64,000 nucleotides of DNA from Nonomuraea cypriaca (GTDB lineage: Bacteria; Actinomycetota; Actinomycetes; Streptosporangiales; Streptosporangiaceae): positions 1 to 64,000 of the forward strand of contig NZ_JADOGI010000005.1 of NCBI RefSeq assembly GCF_015645445.1, written 5' to 3'. Below, in pieces: positions 9,171 to 18,092 of the stretch. The notes below the pieces were generated by a model, which saw only the letters and a list, made by a program, of their open reading frames with translations, did not search any database and was not told where the DNA came from. Position 1 is the stretch's first letter. Every line of letters starts with the position of its first letter. Both the position numbers and the translations under genes were made by a program.

Positions 9171-10103
9171 TCACGCGGCTCGCATTGCCTCGCGTGCGTC
9201 GGCGCGACGGAACGCGCCGCTCACCACCAGGGCGACGATGACCGTGAGCATGACCAGCCAGCCCGGCCATCCGCTGATCCCGATGGTCCAAGGGTTGCTG
9301 AGCGCCCGGGGGTCGTCGGCGGCGAACAGGATGTTGACGAAGCCGGTGACCAGGGTGTTGTTCGCGGCATGGGCGAGCACGCCGGGCCAGATCAGCCCCG
9401 AGGCCAGGCGCAGCCAGCCGAGCAGCACGCCGAAGAACAGGACGGTGATCAGGAAGGGAACCAGGCGGGAGGCGGTGCCTGTGGCGATGTAACCGGGCAG
9501 GTGCCACAGACCCCAGATCAGGCCGCTGAGCAGCAGCGCCGGCCACAGCCCCAGCGGCCGGAGCCGAGGGAGCAGGAAGCCCCGCCAGGCCCACTCCTCG
9601 CAGAAGGCCAACGGCAGCAGCAGCACGAACAGCCCGAGGTTGGCGGCCAGGGCGGACAGGATCGGGCCGACCGGCACGCCCTGCTCTCCGACGGTGTCCG
9701 GCGCGTAGACGCTGCGCAGCTCGGAGAACCCGGCCAGGTCGGCCGGATACAACCCCGCCAGCGCGCCGATCGCCACGGCCAGGAAGGCGAGCAGGAGCGG
9801 GACGCCCAGCCCAATCACGCAGAAGCGGATGAGCCGGCCACTTGGGCGCAGCGGCGCCAGAGCGGTGTCGCGCGGGATGCTGCCAGGCCGGCGGATCCAG
9901 CGCACGACCACGAACGTGGCCACCCCGGCACTGAGCATGCCACCGGCCGCGACGAGGTCGGCGCCGGTGAGCAGCCGCACCAGCCACAGCAACCAGGGGA
10001 TGGCGAACGCCAGCACCAAGAAGGTGCTCAACTCGCGCGGACGCAGATCGGACAGGGCGAAGCGGGTACCGGTCTTCACCGGCGAGGTCGGTGGCAACGG
10101 CAT
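9171..10103 (-). CDS. CPBP family intramembrane glutamic endopeptidase
   Basis: 310 residues, about eight membrane helices. The CPBP/Abi (CAAX-protease-like) signature is complete: EEWAWRGF at 169-176 (EExxxR), WHLPG with His201, and HAANN with His245. The family includes Rce1-like prenyl-protein proteases and bacteriocin self-immunity proteins; the substrate here is unknown. It is divergent from the GntR/DUF1648 operon, with about 86 bp between starts, so the GntR protein could also affect it (inference). Its stop lies only 3 bp from the istB remnant. Confidence 0.88.
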   Translation of the reverse strand: MPLPPTSPVKTGTRFALSDLRPRELSTFLVLAFAIPWLLWLVRLLTGADLVAAGGMLSAGVATFVVVRWIRRPGSIPRDTALAPLRPSGRLIRFCVIGLGVPLLLAFLAVAIGALAGLYPADLAGFSELRSVYAPDTVGEQGVPVGPILSALAANLGLFVLLLPLAFCEEWAWRGFLLPRLRPLGLWPALLLSGLIWGLWHLPGYIATGTASRLVPFLITVLFFGVLLGWLRLASGLIWPGVLAHAANNTLVTGFVNILFAADDPRALSNPWTIGISGWPGWLVMLTVIVALVVSGAFRRADAREAMRAA

Positions 10104-10156
10104 CGGGAGTCCCTTCTCGAAGCGGGGAGGTGCGGAGCGGGTCGCTCGGCCATCTG

Positions 10157-10189
10157 TTCTATATCTTCTATATCAGATAGGCTAGCGAT
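10157..10189 (+). promoter_or_regulatory. Promoter/operator of the GntR operon; tandem 9-bp repeat
   Basis: TTCTATATC occurs twice head to tail (10157-10165 and 10166-10174), AT-rich in a GC-rich setting, directly before the GntR start. TAGGCT at 10178-10183 fits a TANNNT -10 box and would place the transcript start at or next to the GTG at 10190, giving a leaderless mRNA. YtrA-type GntR proteins normally bind repeats at their own promoter, so this is a likely autoregulatory operator (inference). Confidence 0.5.
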
Positions 10190-10600
10190 GTGCTTCTGAC
10201 GATCGACCTCGACAGCGAGGTCCCGATTTACCAGCAGATCCGTGACCGGATCGTGGAGGCCATCGCCGAAGGAGAGCTGGCGGAGGGATCGGCACTGCCC
10301 TCGACCAGGCAGTTGGCCGCCGACTTGGCGATCAACTTCCACACCGTGAACAAGGCCTACGACCTGCTCCGCCAAGAAGGGATCATCCGCATCAACCGCA
10401 AGAGCGGAGCCGTGGTCCGCCGCGACTCCGGCTCCGGACCTCCGCAACCCGGCTACGCCGACGACTGGCAGACGCGCCTGCGCACGCTCGTCGCCGAGGC
10501 CACGGTGCACGGCATGACCCCCGAGGACGTGCTGCAGCGGTGCGGCGACACCCTCACCTCGTTCCACGCCCAGCGCACCACGAAAGGAACACCAGCATGA
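10190..10600 (+). CDS. GntR family (YtrA-like) transcriptional regulator
   Basis: 136 residues. The N-terminal winged HTH is clear: SEVPIYQQIRDRIVEAIAEG, LPSTRQLAADLAINFHTVNK, AYDLLRQEGII. The short C-terminal tail is typical of the YtrA subfamily, which regulates membrane or ABC-transport genes in the same operon. It starts at GTG 10190, probably leaderless. Its stop overlaps the next start as ATGA, so translation is coupled to the DUF1648 protein. Confidence 0.92.
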   Translation: MLLTIDLDSEVPIYQQIRDRIVEAIAEGELAEGSALPSTRQLAADLAINFHTVNKAYDLLRQEGIIRINRKSGAVVRRDSGSGPPQPGYADDWQTRLRTLVAEATVHGMTPEDVLQRCGDTLTSFHAQRTTKGTPA

Positions 10601-11712
10601 CCATGCTCGTCCTCGCCTGCCTCGGCCAGGTCGCGCTGCTCACCGTCGCCGCCTGGGCGCTGCCGGTGCTGACCCGTCCCACGTTGCCCTTCGGCGTACG
10701 GGTGCCGGCCGCGCGCATGGCCGACCCGGCGATCACCGCGCAACGCCGCCGATACTCACGTGCGGTGATCACTCTCGGCGTGCTGGCCGCCCTCGCGTCA
10801 GCCGCCGCCGTCGTGCTCCGCGGCACCCCCGACGTGCTCACGGCCACCGCCGTGCTGCTGGGCGCCGCCGACATCGCGCTCTACGCGGCCGCGCACCACG
10901 CGGTCCGCGCCGCCAAACGGCGTGGCAACTGGTACAACGGCACACGACAGGCCGTCACCGCCGACACCACCTGGCGTACCGATCCCGTACGCCCACCATG
11001 GCCGCTGCTGATCCCCTCACTGGTCGTGCTGGCCGGCACCGCCGCCATCGGGCTCTGGCGATACGGCGGCCTGCCCCGCACCCTGCCCACCCTGCGCGGG
11101 CTGAGCGTGGACGGCGCCGATCGCGTCGCCACCACCCCCGCGACCGCCTTCGCCCCGGTCCTGACCCAGACGGCGATCACCCTTCTCGTCCCCCTGCTGC
11201 TGGCCGCCATCGTTCGCGCCAGGCCGGAGACGGACGCCGAACGGCCGGCGAGCTCGGCCCGGCACTACCGCGTCTACCTGCGCGGCATCACCACGCTCCT
11301 GCTGACCGGCGCGGCCTGCGCCAACCTGACCCTGCTCCTGCTGGCCCTGCAGCAATGGGACGTCCTCACACCCGCGCCGCTGACCACGGTGGCCACCTGG
11401 GCGCCCCTGGCCGTCGCCGCGACCGCCTGCCTGGTCTTCGGTGTCCGGGTCGGCGAGGCAGGCCACCGCCTCCCCTCCCTGCCCGGGGAATCCGACTCCG
11501 GCTACGTGCAGCGCGACGACGACCGATACTGGCATCTGGCCGGAACCATGTACGCCAACCGCCACGACCCCGCGATCCTCATTCACCAGCGCATCGGCAG
11601 CCGATGGACGCTCAATCTCGGCAACCCCGTGGCCTGGACCGTGCTGGCCGTCGTGGCGGCACTCGCGCTGCTGCAACTTCTCGGCGCCATCGACCTGCCC
11701 TCCACCGGTTGA
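10597..11712 (+). CDS. DUF1648/DUF5808 domain membrane protein
   Basis: 371 residues with several hydrophobic helices. The N-terminus (TLPFGVRVPAARMADPAI) matches the DUF1648-type opening found in proteins paired with YtrA-like GntR regulators. The C-terminus (DDDRYWHLAG ... SRWTLNLGNPVAWTVL) matches DUF5808. Function is unknown; a role in envelope stress or antibiotic response has been suggested for relatives, and that is inference here. ATG 10597 overlaps the regulator stop; the ATG 19 codons upstream lies inside the regulator. Confidence 0.85.
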   Translation: MTMLVLACLGQVALLTVAAWALPVLTRPTLPFGVRVPAARMADPAITAQRRRYSRAVITLGVLAALASAAAVVLRGTPDVLTATAVLLGAADIALYAAAHHAVRAAKRRGNWYNGTRQAVTADTTWRTDPVRPPWPLLIPSLVVLAGTAAIGLWRYGGLPRTLPTLRGLSVDGADRVATTPATAFAPVLTQTAITLLVPLLLAAIVRARPETDAERPASSARHYRVYLRGITTLLLTGAACANLTLLLLALQQWDVLTPAPLTTVATWAPLAVAATACLVFGVRVGEAGHRLPSLPGESDSGYVQRDDDRYWHLAGTMYANRHDPAILIHQRIGSRWTLNLGNPVAWTVLAVVAALALLQLLGAIDLPSTG

Positions 11713-11723
11713 GGCGACAGTAC

Positions 11724-11741
11724 GTCAGGCTTCTTCCTGAC
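11724..11741 (+). terminator. Short stem-loop after DUF1648 gene
   Basis: GTCAGG-CTTCTT-CCTGAC, a perfect 6-bp stem 11 bp after the stop codon. There is no T-run, which is common in actinomycetes. Weak on its own. Confidence 0.35.
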
Positions 11742-12563
11742 TGACAGCACGTGTGCCCCTACCTGCTGAAGTTGGGGGATGCATCGCGGCGTTCACACCT
11801 CGCTCGCCGCCACCAACCTGGACATGACCCGGACTTCGCGGCGTGCGCCCGGGCGGCCTGTTCCATCTCGCGTTCGACGGCGGCCTGCTGCAGCTGCTCG
11901 CAGCCTCGGGACGTCGCATCCCCTCCCGGCAGACGGCAGAGCCCCGGGGATCCCTCGCTGGAAGCGAAGGGCGGCAGGACCTGCATCCTGCCCCGGGCAC
12001 CGCCTCCATGTCCTTGTACATGCTCGCCGCAGCGCCGACGGCTGGCCGGACCGGGCATTGCCGTCCAGGGACGAATCGACGGGCGAGGCTCAATCGGGCG
12101 AGTTCACGGGCTTGCTTCGTCCACCCTCCGTTCCTCCGTCGGAAAGAAGATCGCGCTGATCACATACGGCCGGCGCTTCGATCCGGGCCCGTTCCCTGCC
12201 CGCGCCCTGAACACTACGTGGTTCACATGGCCTATGTTCCGGTCGAACGCGACGTTCTGATGATCATGGACCTGCTGTCCGCCAAGGAACGAAGCGGCGG
12301 CTACAAACTCGGTTGACCCGGCCAAAGGTCCGAGTCTGTGATCACGACTCGATACGCGCCCTGGCCGCCCGCGTCCGGCAAGGCCTATGCCTCATCACCA
12401 CCAGCAGGCATGGCGTTGCCGCCTGCATAAGGCGTTACTTCTGGAGGCCTGTATTCCTCAGCCACGCGACGACAACGCCCCTGAAACGCCCGCTTGCCCC
12501 ATGGGCACTAAGCCCACCAGGCCGATACCGCGGCCGGCAGGGTGCTGAGGTGAAATCGCTACA
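11742..12563. other. 822-bp non-coding or decayed stretch
   Basis: Open frames on both strands here have no recognisable motif and irregular third-position GC. I found no transposase, tRNA or clear repeat. It may be the residue of deleted genes. Confidence 0.5.
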
Positions 12564-13451
12564 TCAGCGGTGCAGCCACTCCAACAGGTCCGGCGGGGCC
12601 AGCTGGCGTGTCCGCTCCTGGTAGCGGGCGAACTCGTCGTCGGTGAGCAACTCGCGACCCGAGCCGGACGCGCCCCGGCGGAAGAACGCGGCGGTGTCCT
12701 TGAGCAAGCCGCCCGCGTTCGACAGGAGCCGGTCGGCACGGGATCTCATGCTGTCGAACGTCGCGGCCTTCACCAGCGCCGGCCAGACCTCCTCCGGCAT
12801 GCTGATGCCCAGCGCCCCCGCGAGCCTGCGCATCTCACCGGCCAAGTCTCCCAGGAGATCGTCATAGTGCACCAAGAGGACGTTCGGTTGCCGCAGGCGC
12901 CGTCGCCAGGCGTCCGACAGGTGCCACATCACCCCCGGCAAGGAGTCCATCTCATCGACGGGCGCCACATCCTTGTCCATCCATCGGAGCAGCCAGTCGC
13001 GCAACGGCGGCCTCGGTGCCGACGACCCGGAGGGCTCGGGCTGGTTCGTGAGCGCGCGGATTCGTTCCCTGTCGAGATTGCTGCCCTGGTGGTAGAGCGA
13101 CACGGCCATGTCGAGCGGGTGGCGGGCCACCACGATGTAGGTGGTCCGCGCGTCGATCGGAACCCCGTCGAGCGGCGTGTGCGTCTTGATGAACCGCCGG
13201 TGCCGCTGGGCCGCGAGCCGCGCGTACACCTCGTCTTCCGGGACGACCAAGTGGTCCAGCCAGGGCGACATCACCGACAGCGGCTCGGGCGGATCAGGTG
13301 TCTGGAAGACCAGCAGGGCGCAGATCATCTGCATCCATGTCGTACCACTCTTCGAGCGCGTGCTGATGACGATGTCCCCCTGCCGGAAGGGGAATCCGCT
13401 CCATCGGCCGCTGTCCTCCTCGTCGGACCTGTACCTCACTGGGGGCGGCAT
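12564..13451 (-). CDS. PAPS-dependent sulfotransferase
   Basis: About 295 residues. The 5'-phosphosulfate loop TRSKSGTTWMQ is at 31-41, followed by FIKTHTP with the usual catalytic-type His near 91. The 3'-phosphate binding motif VARHPLDMAVS is near 109-118. This resembles cytosolic sulfotransferases (Sulfotransfer_1) that move sulfate from PAPS to an alcohol or amine. The ATG at 13451 (MPPPVRYRSD) is chosen; the 45 in-frame residues upstream are Arg-rich and non-family. The acceptor is unknown and no PAPS synthesis genes are nearby. Confidence 0.9.
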   Translation of the reverse strand: MPPPVRYRSDEEDSGRWSGFPFRQGDIVISTRSKSGTTWMQMICALLVFQTPDPPEPLSVMSPWLDHLVVPEDEVYARLAAQRHRRFIKTHTPLDGVPIDARTTYIVVARHPLDMAVSLYHQGSNLDRERIRALTNQPEPSGSSAPRPPLRDWLLRWMDKDVAPVDEMDSLPGVMWHLSDAWRRRLRQPNVLLVHYDDLLGDLAGEMRRLAGALGISMPEEVWPALVKAATFDSMRSRADRLLSNAGGLLKDTAAFFRRGASGSGRELLTDDEFARYQERTRQLAPPDLLEWLHR

Positions 13452-13814
13452 ACGCTGTTTCCTCCTGACAGCCGATGCGGTGGACCCGCCCCGCCCAGCG
13501 ACCCGGGTCGGTCGGGGCCGAGGTCGCGTCCGAGCCCGTGTGGATCCACGCGGGAGATCGCGAGCACACGAGGGTACAGCGCGCATGGATGATCGCGCTC
13601 CTCAATATCGGGCGCCGTAGATGCCCCGAGAGCCGGAGTGGACCTCGCGGGATCATGTTGGTGAGCCATAGGCAGGGATCACCGTGCTGCATAGCGCCTG
13701 CGGTCAGGTCTTGCGCCATCAGAACGTACCGAGACGGACATGCCGCTGCCGTTGGGTGGACATCTCGCCGGATCAGGATCGAGCGCGCATCGAAGATCTT
13801 TCGAAGGGACCGAC
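13452..13814. other. Intergenic region between divergent genes
   Basis: About 360 bp between the starts of the leftward sulfotransferase and the rightward phosphatase-type gene. It should hold both promoters. No convincing operator or extra gene was seen. Confidence 0.5.
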
Positions 13815-14738
13815 ATGCTCGCACGAGGTCGCGCCACCTTAGCCTCCCGCCTCTTCCAGAAGTCATCGTTCGTACCTCTCGCCGCCGTGGTCAGCGCGCT
13901 CACCATCGCGCTGGCGATGCTGACGGCCGCTAGCCCTGCGTCGGCAAGTGACGCCTCCGTCCGCGTCATGACCTACAACATTCGCTACGCCTCGGACACC
14001 CCGCCCAACGCCTGGCCGGACCGCCTTCCGGTGATGAAGCGTGTCCTGCGCGATCATCGTCCCGACCTGCTCGGTGTGCAGGAGGCGTTGTGGCGCCAGA
14101 TGCGGGACATCGAGGGTGGGTTCCCGGAGTACGACTGGATCGGAATGGGCCGACAGGGCGGCACTCGGGACGAGTTTTCCGCGATCTTCTATCGTAAGGA
14201 CCGCTTCGAAGTGCTCGACTTCGACCACTTCTGGCTGTCCGACACCCCCAACGTCATCGGGTCGGCCACCTGGGGTAACAACATCACCAGGATGGTGACT
14301 TGGGCGAGATTTCGCGATAAAAGGACCGGCGCGGACTTCTACCACGTGAACACCCACTTCGACCACGAATCGGAGAACGCCCGGGTGAAGAGCGCCGAAC
14401 TGGCTCTCCAGCGGGTGCGTGGCTTCGAGGCCGGCCGTCCGGTCATCTTCACCGGAGACTTCAACGTGGCCGCCGAAAAGACGCAGCCTTACAAGATCCT
14501 CACCGGCGAGAACGCCTTCACCGACACGTGGCTGACCGCACATCGCCGCGGCCCCGCGTACAACACCTTCGGCGGCTGGAACCCCCCTGTCCCGAATGGC
14601 GACCGGATCGACTGGATCCTGTCTCGTGGCGACATCGAGACGCTCTGGACCGAGATCGACCCATTCGAGCGGAACGGCCAGTTCCCCTCCGACCACTACC
14701 CCGTGATTGCTCACGTGAAGATCGGCGGAGGAGCGTAG
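13815..14738 (+). CDS. Secreted endonuclease/exonuclease/phosphatase family protein
   Basis: 307 residues. A Sec-type signal peptide (Arg-rich start, hydrophobic 20-37, SPASASDA cleavage region near 44) precedes an EEP/DNase I-like fold: TYNIRY (53-58), GVQEAL with Glu90, HVNTHFDH (177-184), GDFN (214-217), RIDWIL (264-269), SDHYPV (292-297). All metal and catalytic positions appear present, so it should be an active extracellular phosphodiesterase; nucleic acid, lipid or inositol substrates cannot be told apart. The ATG at 13815 has GAAGGGA upstream. Confidence 0.92.
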   Translation: MLARGRATLASRLFQKSSFVPLAAVVSALTIALAMLTAASPASASDASVRVMTYNIRYASDTPPNAWPDRLPVMKRVLRDHRPDLLGVQEALWRQMRDIEGGFPEYDWIGMGRQGGTRDEFSAIFYRKDRFEVLDFDHFWLSDTPNVIGSATWGNNITRMVTWARFRDKRTGADFYHVNTHFDHESENARVKSAELALQRVRGFEAGRPVIFTGDFNVAAEKTQPYKILTGENAFTDTWLTAHRRGPAYNTFGGWNPPVPNGDRIDWILSRGDIETLWTEIDPFERNGQFPSDHYPVIAHVKIGGGA

Positions 14739-14820
14739 AAGGCACCGCGAATTCCCGCCGCCTGATTGAGATCGTGAACGGGTTCACGTTGACATAGCGT
14801 CGTCTGCCGTCGAGGGCGGC

Positions 14821-14860
14821 GCGTTGTCCCCCAGCCTGTTGAGGGGCTGGGGGACAACGC
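14821..14860 (+). terminator. Perfect 16-bp stem-loop terminator
   Basis: GCGTTGTCCCCCAGCC pairs perfectly with GGCTGGGGGACAACGC around an 8-nt loop. It lies about 80 bp after the secreted EEP gene. A smaller inverted repeat, CGTGAAC-GG-GTTCACG, sits at 14773-14788. Strong GC-rich stem without a U-tract, as usual in actinomycetes. Confidence 0.75.
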
Positions 14861-15354
14861 CTTGACATGCGCCATCCAGCACCACGGGCGGTGTGCGGTC
14901 AGCAGTTGCCCGGGAACCCTGTTTGCCGCCCGTTACCCGAGCGCCGGGCCGTGGAGCGGCAGTGCGAAGCGGTTGCTCAGGATGACCAGGCGGCTCCTCG
15001 CCTGCGGGCCTGGCGGCAGGAGTTCCAGCCTCGGATGGGCTTGTCCCCAGGTCAGGCCGAGTTGGTACGGCACTGCCCAGAGGAGCATCGGGCCAAGCCA
15101 GACGCCGACGACCGCCGCGGCGGCCCCGGCGACGAAATCCGTTCTCCGCGCCCAACTCTTGCGGTTCCCACTCCCGACGCACCAGCGCGCTCCTCATCCG
15201 GCCGCTTCCGCCGGACCCCATGGCCTGGGCCGGAAGTACCACAGCTCCAGGTCTGGAGTACCTGGCGACGCCGCTGTGTCAGGAGTTCGGTCTCGGTGAG
15301 AGATCGTTCCTGCGGTCGATGAACCGATGCATGTGCTTCAGCAGGCTGAAGTGC
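14861..15354. other. Region without a confident gene
   Basis: Nearly 500 bp. A minus-strand frame ending at about 14933 reads a hydrophobic stretch (FVAGAAAAVVGVWLGPMLLW) that could be a membrane-helix remnant, but it lacks a plausible start codon. Nothing else is recognisable. Confidence 0.35.
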
Positions 15355-16347
15355 ATGTCCACCATCCACGATCGCCTGCATCGGATGTTCTTCCGAGTCG
15401 TCTCGCTTCTTCCCGCCTCCGATCATGGGCGCTTCCTGCGCCACTACTTCGAGTGGGTTCATCACGTACCTGACCCGTGGCGGTATGACACCGAGCCATA
15501 TGAGATCGAGAAGTATGAGAGGACGTTGCAGCATGTGCCCCGCCGTGCCTGCCGCAGGGTCCTGGACGTGGGATGCAGCGAAGGGGCGTTCACTCGCCGG
15601 CTGGCGGGTGCGTACCCGGGGGCGGAGTGCTGGGGGGTGGACGTCTCGGATCGGGCGGTCATACGGGCGGCGGCTGGGGTGGCGAGGTTCGCGGCGCTCG
15701 ATTTCCTCAACGAGGATCCCGGCGGCACCTTTGATCTGGTCATCTGCGCTGAGACGTTGTATTACGTGGGCCGCGGCGAACGGCTGCGCCTGGTTTTCGG
15801 GCGATTTCGCTCGTTCATGGTGCCGGGCGCGGTCCTGGTCCTCGTGCACGAATGGCCCGAGGCACGCCGCCTCTACCAGCACCTCGACGAGGACCCTTTC
15901 TTCCGCAAGGTGAGCGAGCATCCTTACGAGCATCCGGTGCGCTCGTACGCCGTCACTGTGTATGAACGTGTGGAGCCCGCGTCGCGGGATCGTGCCGCGC
16001 CACTGCGGATACCGAGCACGGCTCCCATGGCCCGCCTCAGCGGGAGGCTCCAGGCTCTGGTCCAGGGGCGCGTGGGAGGAGGACATGGCTCAGCCTCCGC
16101 GGAGATACGGGGCACGAGGACAATACTGGGCCATGCGAGTGTGTCCAGTAACCCGTACAGTCCCGGCCATGCCGTTCGTTCCGACCGAAGGCTGCCAGTG
16201 GTGGGCGTGGGGACTGGGGTTGGCACGTTCAGGCGGTCGCGGCCGCCCTCGCGTCTCCCCGTGGCCACAAATGGGGCCTCGGCATCGAGAACGGGCCGTG
16301 GGGCCTGTACGGTTCACCGAAATCCAGGTCCTGGTCAGGAGTCCCAC
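15355..16347 (+). CDS. NodS-like SAM-dependent methyltransferase without its own stop
   Basis: The class I methyltransferase domain spans about residues 1-206. DPWRY near 40 and the SAM-binding motif LDVGCSEGAFT (70-80) followed by GVDVSDRAV resemble NodS/small-molecule methyltransferases. The domain ends at about 15973 (YAVTVYERV). No stop codon follows: the frame stays open through about 120 low-complexity residues into the P450 starting at 16348. Linker codons have many A/T third positions (ATA, ACA, AGT, CGA), unlike the domains, so it looks untranslated or recently lost a stop. Start uncertain; ATGs at 15319 and 15331 are alternatives. Confidence 0.65.
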
Positions 16348-17598
16348 ATGAACATGACGATCGAACAGGCGGGGCTCATGCTCGCCGACCCCGCCTCCTA
16401 CACCGACGAGGCGCGCCTGCACCAGGCGCTCGCCCTGCTGCGCGGACAGGCCCCGGTCCACCTCGTGGCGGCCCCCGGATACCGGCCTTTCTACGCCGTC
16501 ACCCGGCACGCCGACATCATGCAGATAGAACGCGACAACGCCCTGTGGCTCAACGAGCCACGCCCGATCCTCGCGAAGAGAGAGTTCGAGGAACTCGCCA
16601 GAGGGCGGGCGGCCGAGGGCATCGCGCTGAAGACCCTGGTGCACATGGACGACCCGGAGCACCGGGTGGTCCGCGCGATCGGCGCCGACTGGTTCCGCCC
16701 CAAGGCGATGCGCGCCCTGGAGGCCCGGGTCCAGGACCTCGCGCGCCGCTACGTCGACCGCATGGCCGACTACGGCGGCGAGTGCGACTTCGCCACCCGG
16801 ATCGCGGTGCACTACCCGCTGTACGTGATCCTCTCGCTGCTCGGCCTGCCCGAGTCCGACTTCCCGCGGATGCTCAAGCTCACCCAGGAACTGTTCGGCG
16901 GCGCCGACGAGGAGAACAGGCGCGGCGCGAGCGCCGAGGAGCAGTTCGCGGTGCTGCTGGACTTCTTCGCCTACTTCAAGGAGCTCACTGCCACCCGTCG
17001 CGCCCACCCGACCGATGACCTGGCCTCCGCCATCGCCAACGCCACGGTGGACGGCAGGCCGCTCGACGACCTTCAAACGGCCTCCTACTACGTCATCATC
17101 GCCACCGCCGGGCACGACACCACCAGCTCCACCGTGGCCGGCGGGCTCCACGCCCTCATCGAGCACCCCGGCCAACTGGCCTGGTTGCGCGCGAACCCCG
17201 ACCTGCTGCCGCTGGCGGTCGACGAGATGATCCGCTGGGTCACCCCCGTCAAGGAGTTCATGCGGACTGCGGCGGCCGACACCAGCCTGAACGGCGTGCA
17301 GATCAGCGCAGGCGAGTCCGTCCTGCTGTCGTATCCATCGGCCAACCGCGACGAAGCGGTGTTCAGCGACCCGTTCCGCTTCGACGTCGGCCGCGACCCC
17401 AACCGGCACCTCGCCTTCGGGTTCGGCGTGCACTACTGCCTGGGCGCGGCGCTGGCCCGGATGGAGCTGCGGGCGCTGTTCGCCGAGCTGCTGCCCCGCC
17501 TGGACACCGTCGAACTCGCCGGACAACCGGAATGGACCGCCACGACCTTCGTCGGCGGCATCAAGCACCTGCCCATCCGGTACAAGCTGCGCCGGTGA
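16348..17598 (+). CDS. Cytochrome P450
   Basis: 416 residues, a complete bacterial class I P450. The I-helix AGHDTTSS is at 254-261, EMIR (ExxR) at 293-296, and the heme loop FGFGVHYCLG at 357-366 with Cys364. The sequence resembles CYP families acting on terpenoid or steroid-like hydrophobic substrates (inference). AGGAG 6 nt before ATG 16348 supports this start even though the frame is open upstream into the methyltransferase. No ferredoxin or reductase is adjacent. Confidence 0.93.
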   Translation: MNMTIEQAGLMLADPASYTDEARLHQALALLRGQAPVHLVAAPGYRPFYAVTRHADIMQIERDNALWLNEPRPILAKREFEELARGRAAEGIALKTLVHMDDPEHRVVRAIGADWFRPKAMRALEARVQDLARRYVDRMADYGGECDFATRIAVHYPLYVILSLLGLPESDFPRMLKLTQELFGGADEENRRGASAEEQFAVLLDFFAYFKELTATRRAHPTDDLASAIANATVDGRPLDDLQTASYYVIIATAGHDTTSSTVAGGLHALIEHPGQLAWLRANPDLLPLAVDEMIRWVTPVKEFMRTAAADTSLNGVQISAGESVLLSYPSANRDEAVFSDPFRFDVGRDPNRHLAFGFGVHYCLGAALARMELRALFAELLPRLDTVELAGQPEWTATTFVGGIKHLPIRYKLRR

Positions 17599-17940
17599 CG
17601 GATGCCAGGCGTGGTCCCCGAGCCGGTAGGCCGCCTCGGGGGCGCGGCATCGCCCGGCTCTACTGGACAACGTTCGTGTCCTACGGGATCGACGGCGCGT
17701 GGACGGCCGGGGCTCAGACCCGCATCGTCGACGGTCCGCGGTTGGCCCAGAGCCGGTAGGGGATCGCCCTGGGCGCGGCCTTGGTCCGTGAACACGCACG
17801 CCAGTGCTGGGAGTGGACGCTGGAGCTCTTCGACAAGGTTGGCCGCTCAACCGAGGAGTTACGCCGCCGCATCGCCGAACTGCCCGCTTCAACCAGATGA
17901 ACCCTAGGTGTTCACCTCTCCTTCAGTGACGTGACCGCGC
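17599..17940. other. Decayed intergenic stretch
   Basis: A plus-strand frame ending at about 17900 reads VREHARQCWEWTLELFDKVG then STEELRRRIAEL, helical and coding-like, but it matches no family I can name and has no start. It is probably the C-terminus of a lost gene. Confidence 0.35.
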
Positions 17941-18092
17941 TCACGAGGCCGAGGTCTCCAGGGTGAGGGTGTCGATGTCGAACAGGGAGCCGCTGCCGCC
18001 GGTGAAGACCAGATGGAGAGGTCCGCTGGCGGTGCCGGTCAGGGGTGGAGAGGTTCTGGAAGTTCTCCCAGCCGCCGGTGACGGGGAACGGT
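17941..18092 (-). pseudogene. CBM6 carbohydrate-binding module C-terminus, frameshifted
   Basis: Minus strand reads FPVTGGWENFQNLSTP, then after a one-base shift LTGTASGPLHLVFTGGSGSL and FDIDTLTLETSAS stop. This is the C-terminal beta-strand pattern of a CBM6 domain (GGW...V...LVFTGG...F.ID), normally at the end of a secreted glycosidase. The catalytic part is absent. The fragment lies against, and out of frame with, the 3' end of the SRPBCC gene. Confidence 0.65.

Noticed and set aside
8697..10199. 500-codon plus-strand open frame
   Set aside because: Antisense to the istB remnant and the CPBP protease; Gln/Arg-rich composition is the usual GC-rich shadow pattern.
14773..14788. CGTGAAC-GG-GTTCACG as an operator
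   Set aside because: It lies just after the EEP gene and next to a strong terminator stem, with no promoter or gene downstream to control.
16348..17598. This P450 as a second peptide-modifying enzyme
   Set aside because: Its upstream region holds no small ORF with a ribosome-binding site, and its I-helix and heme loop are standard for small-molecule P450s.
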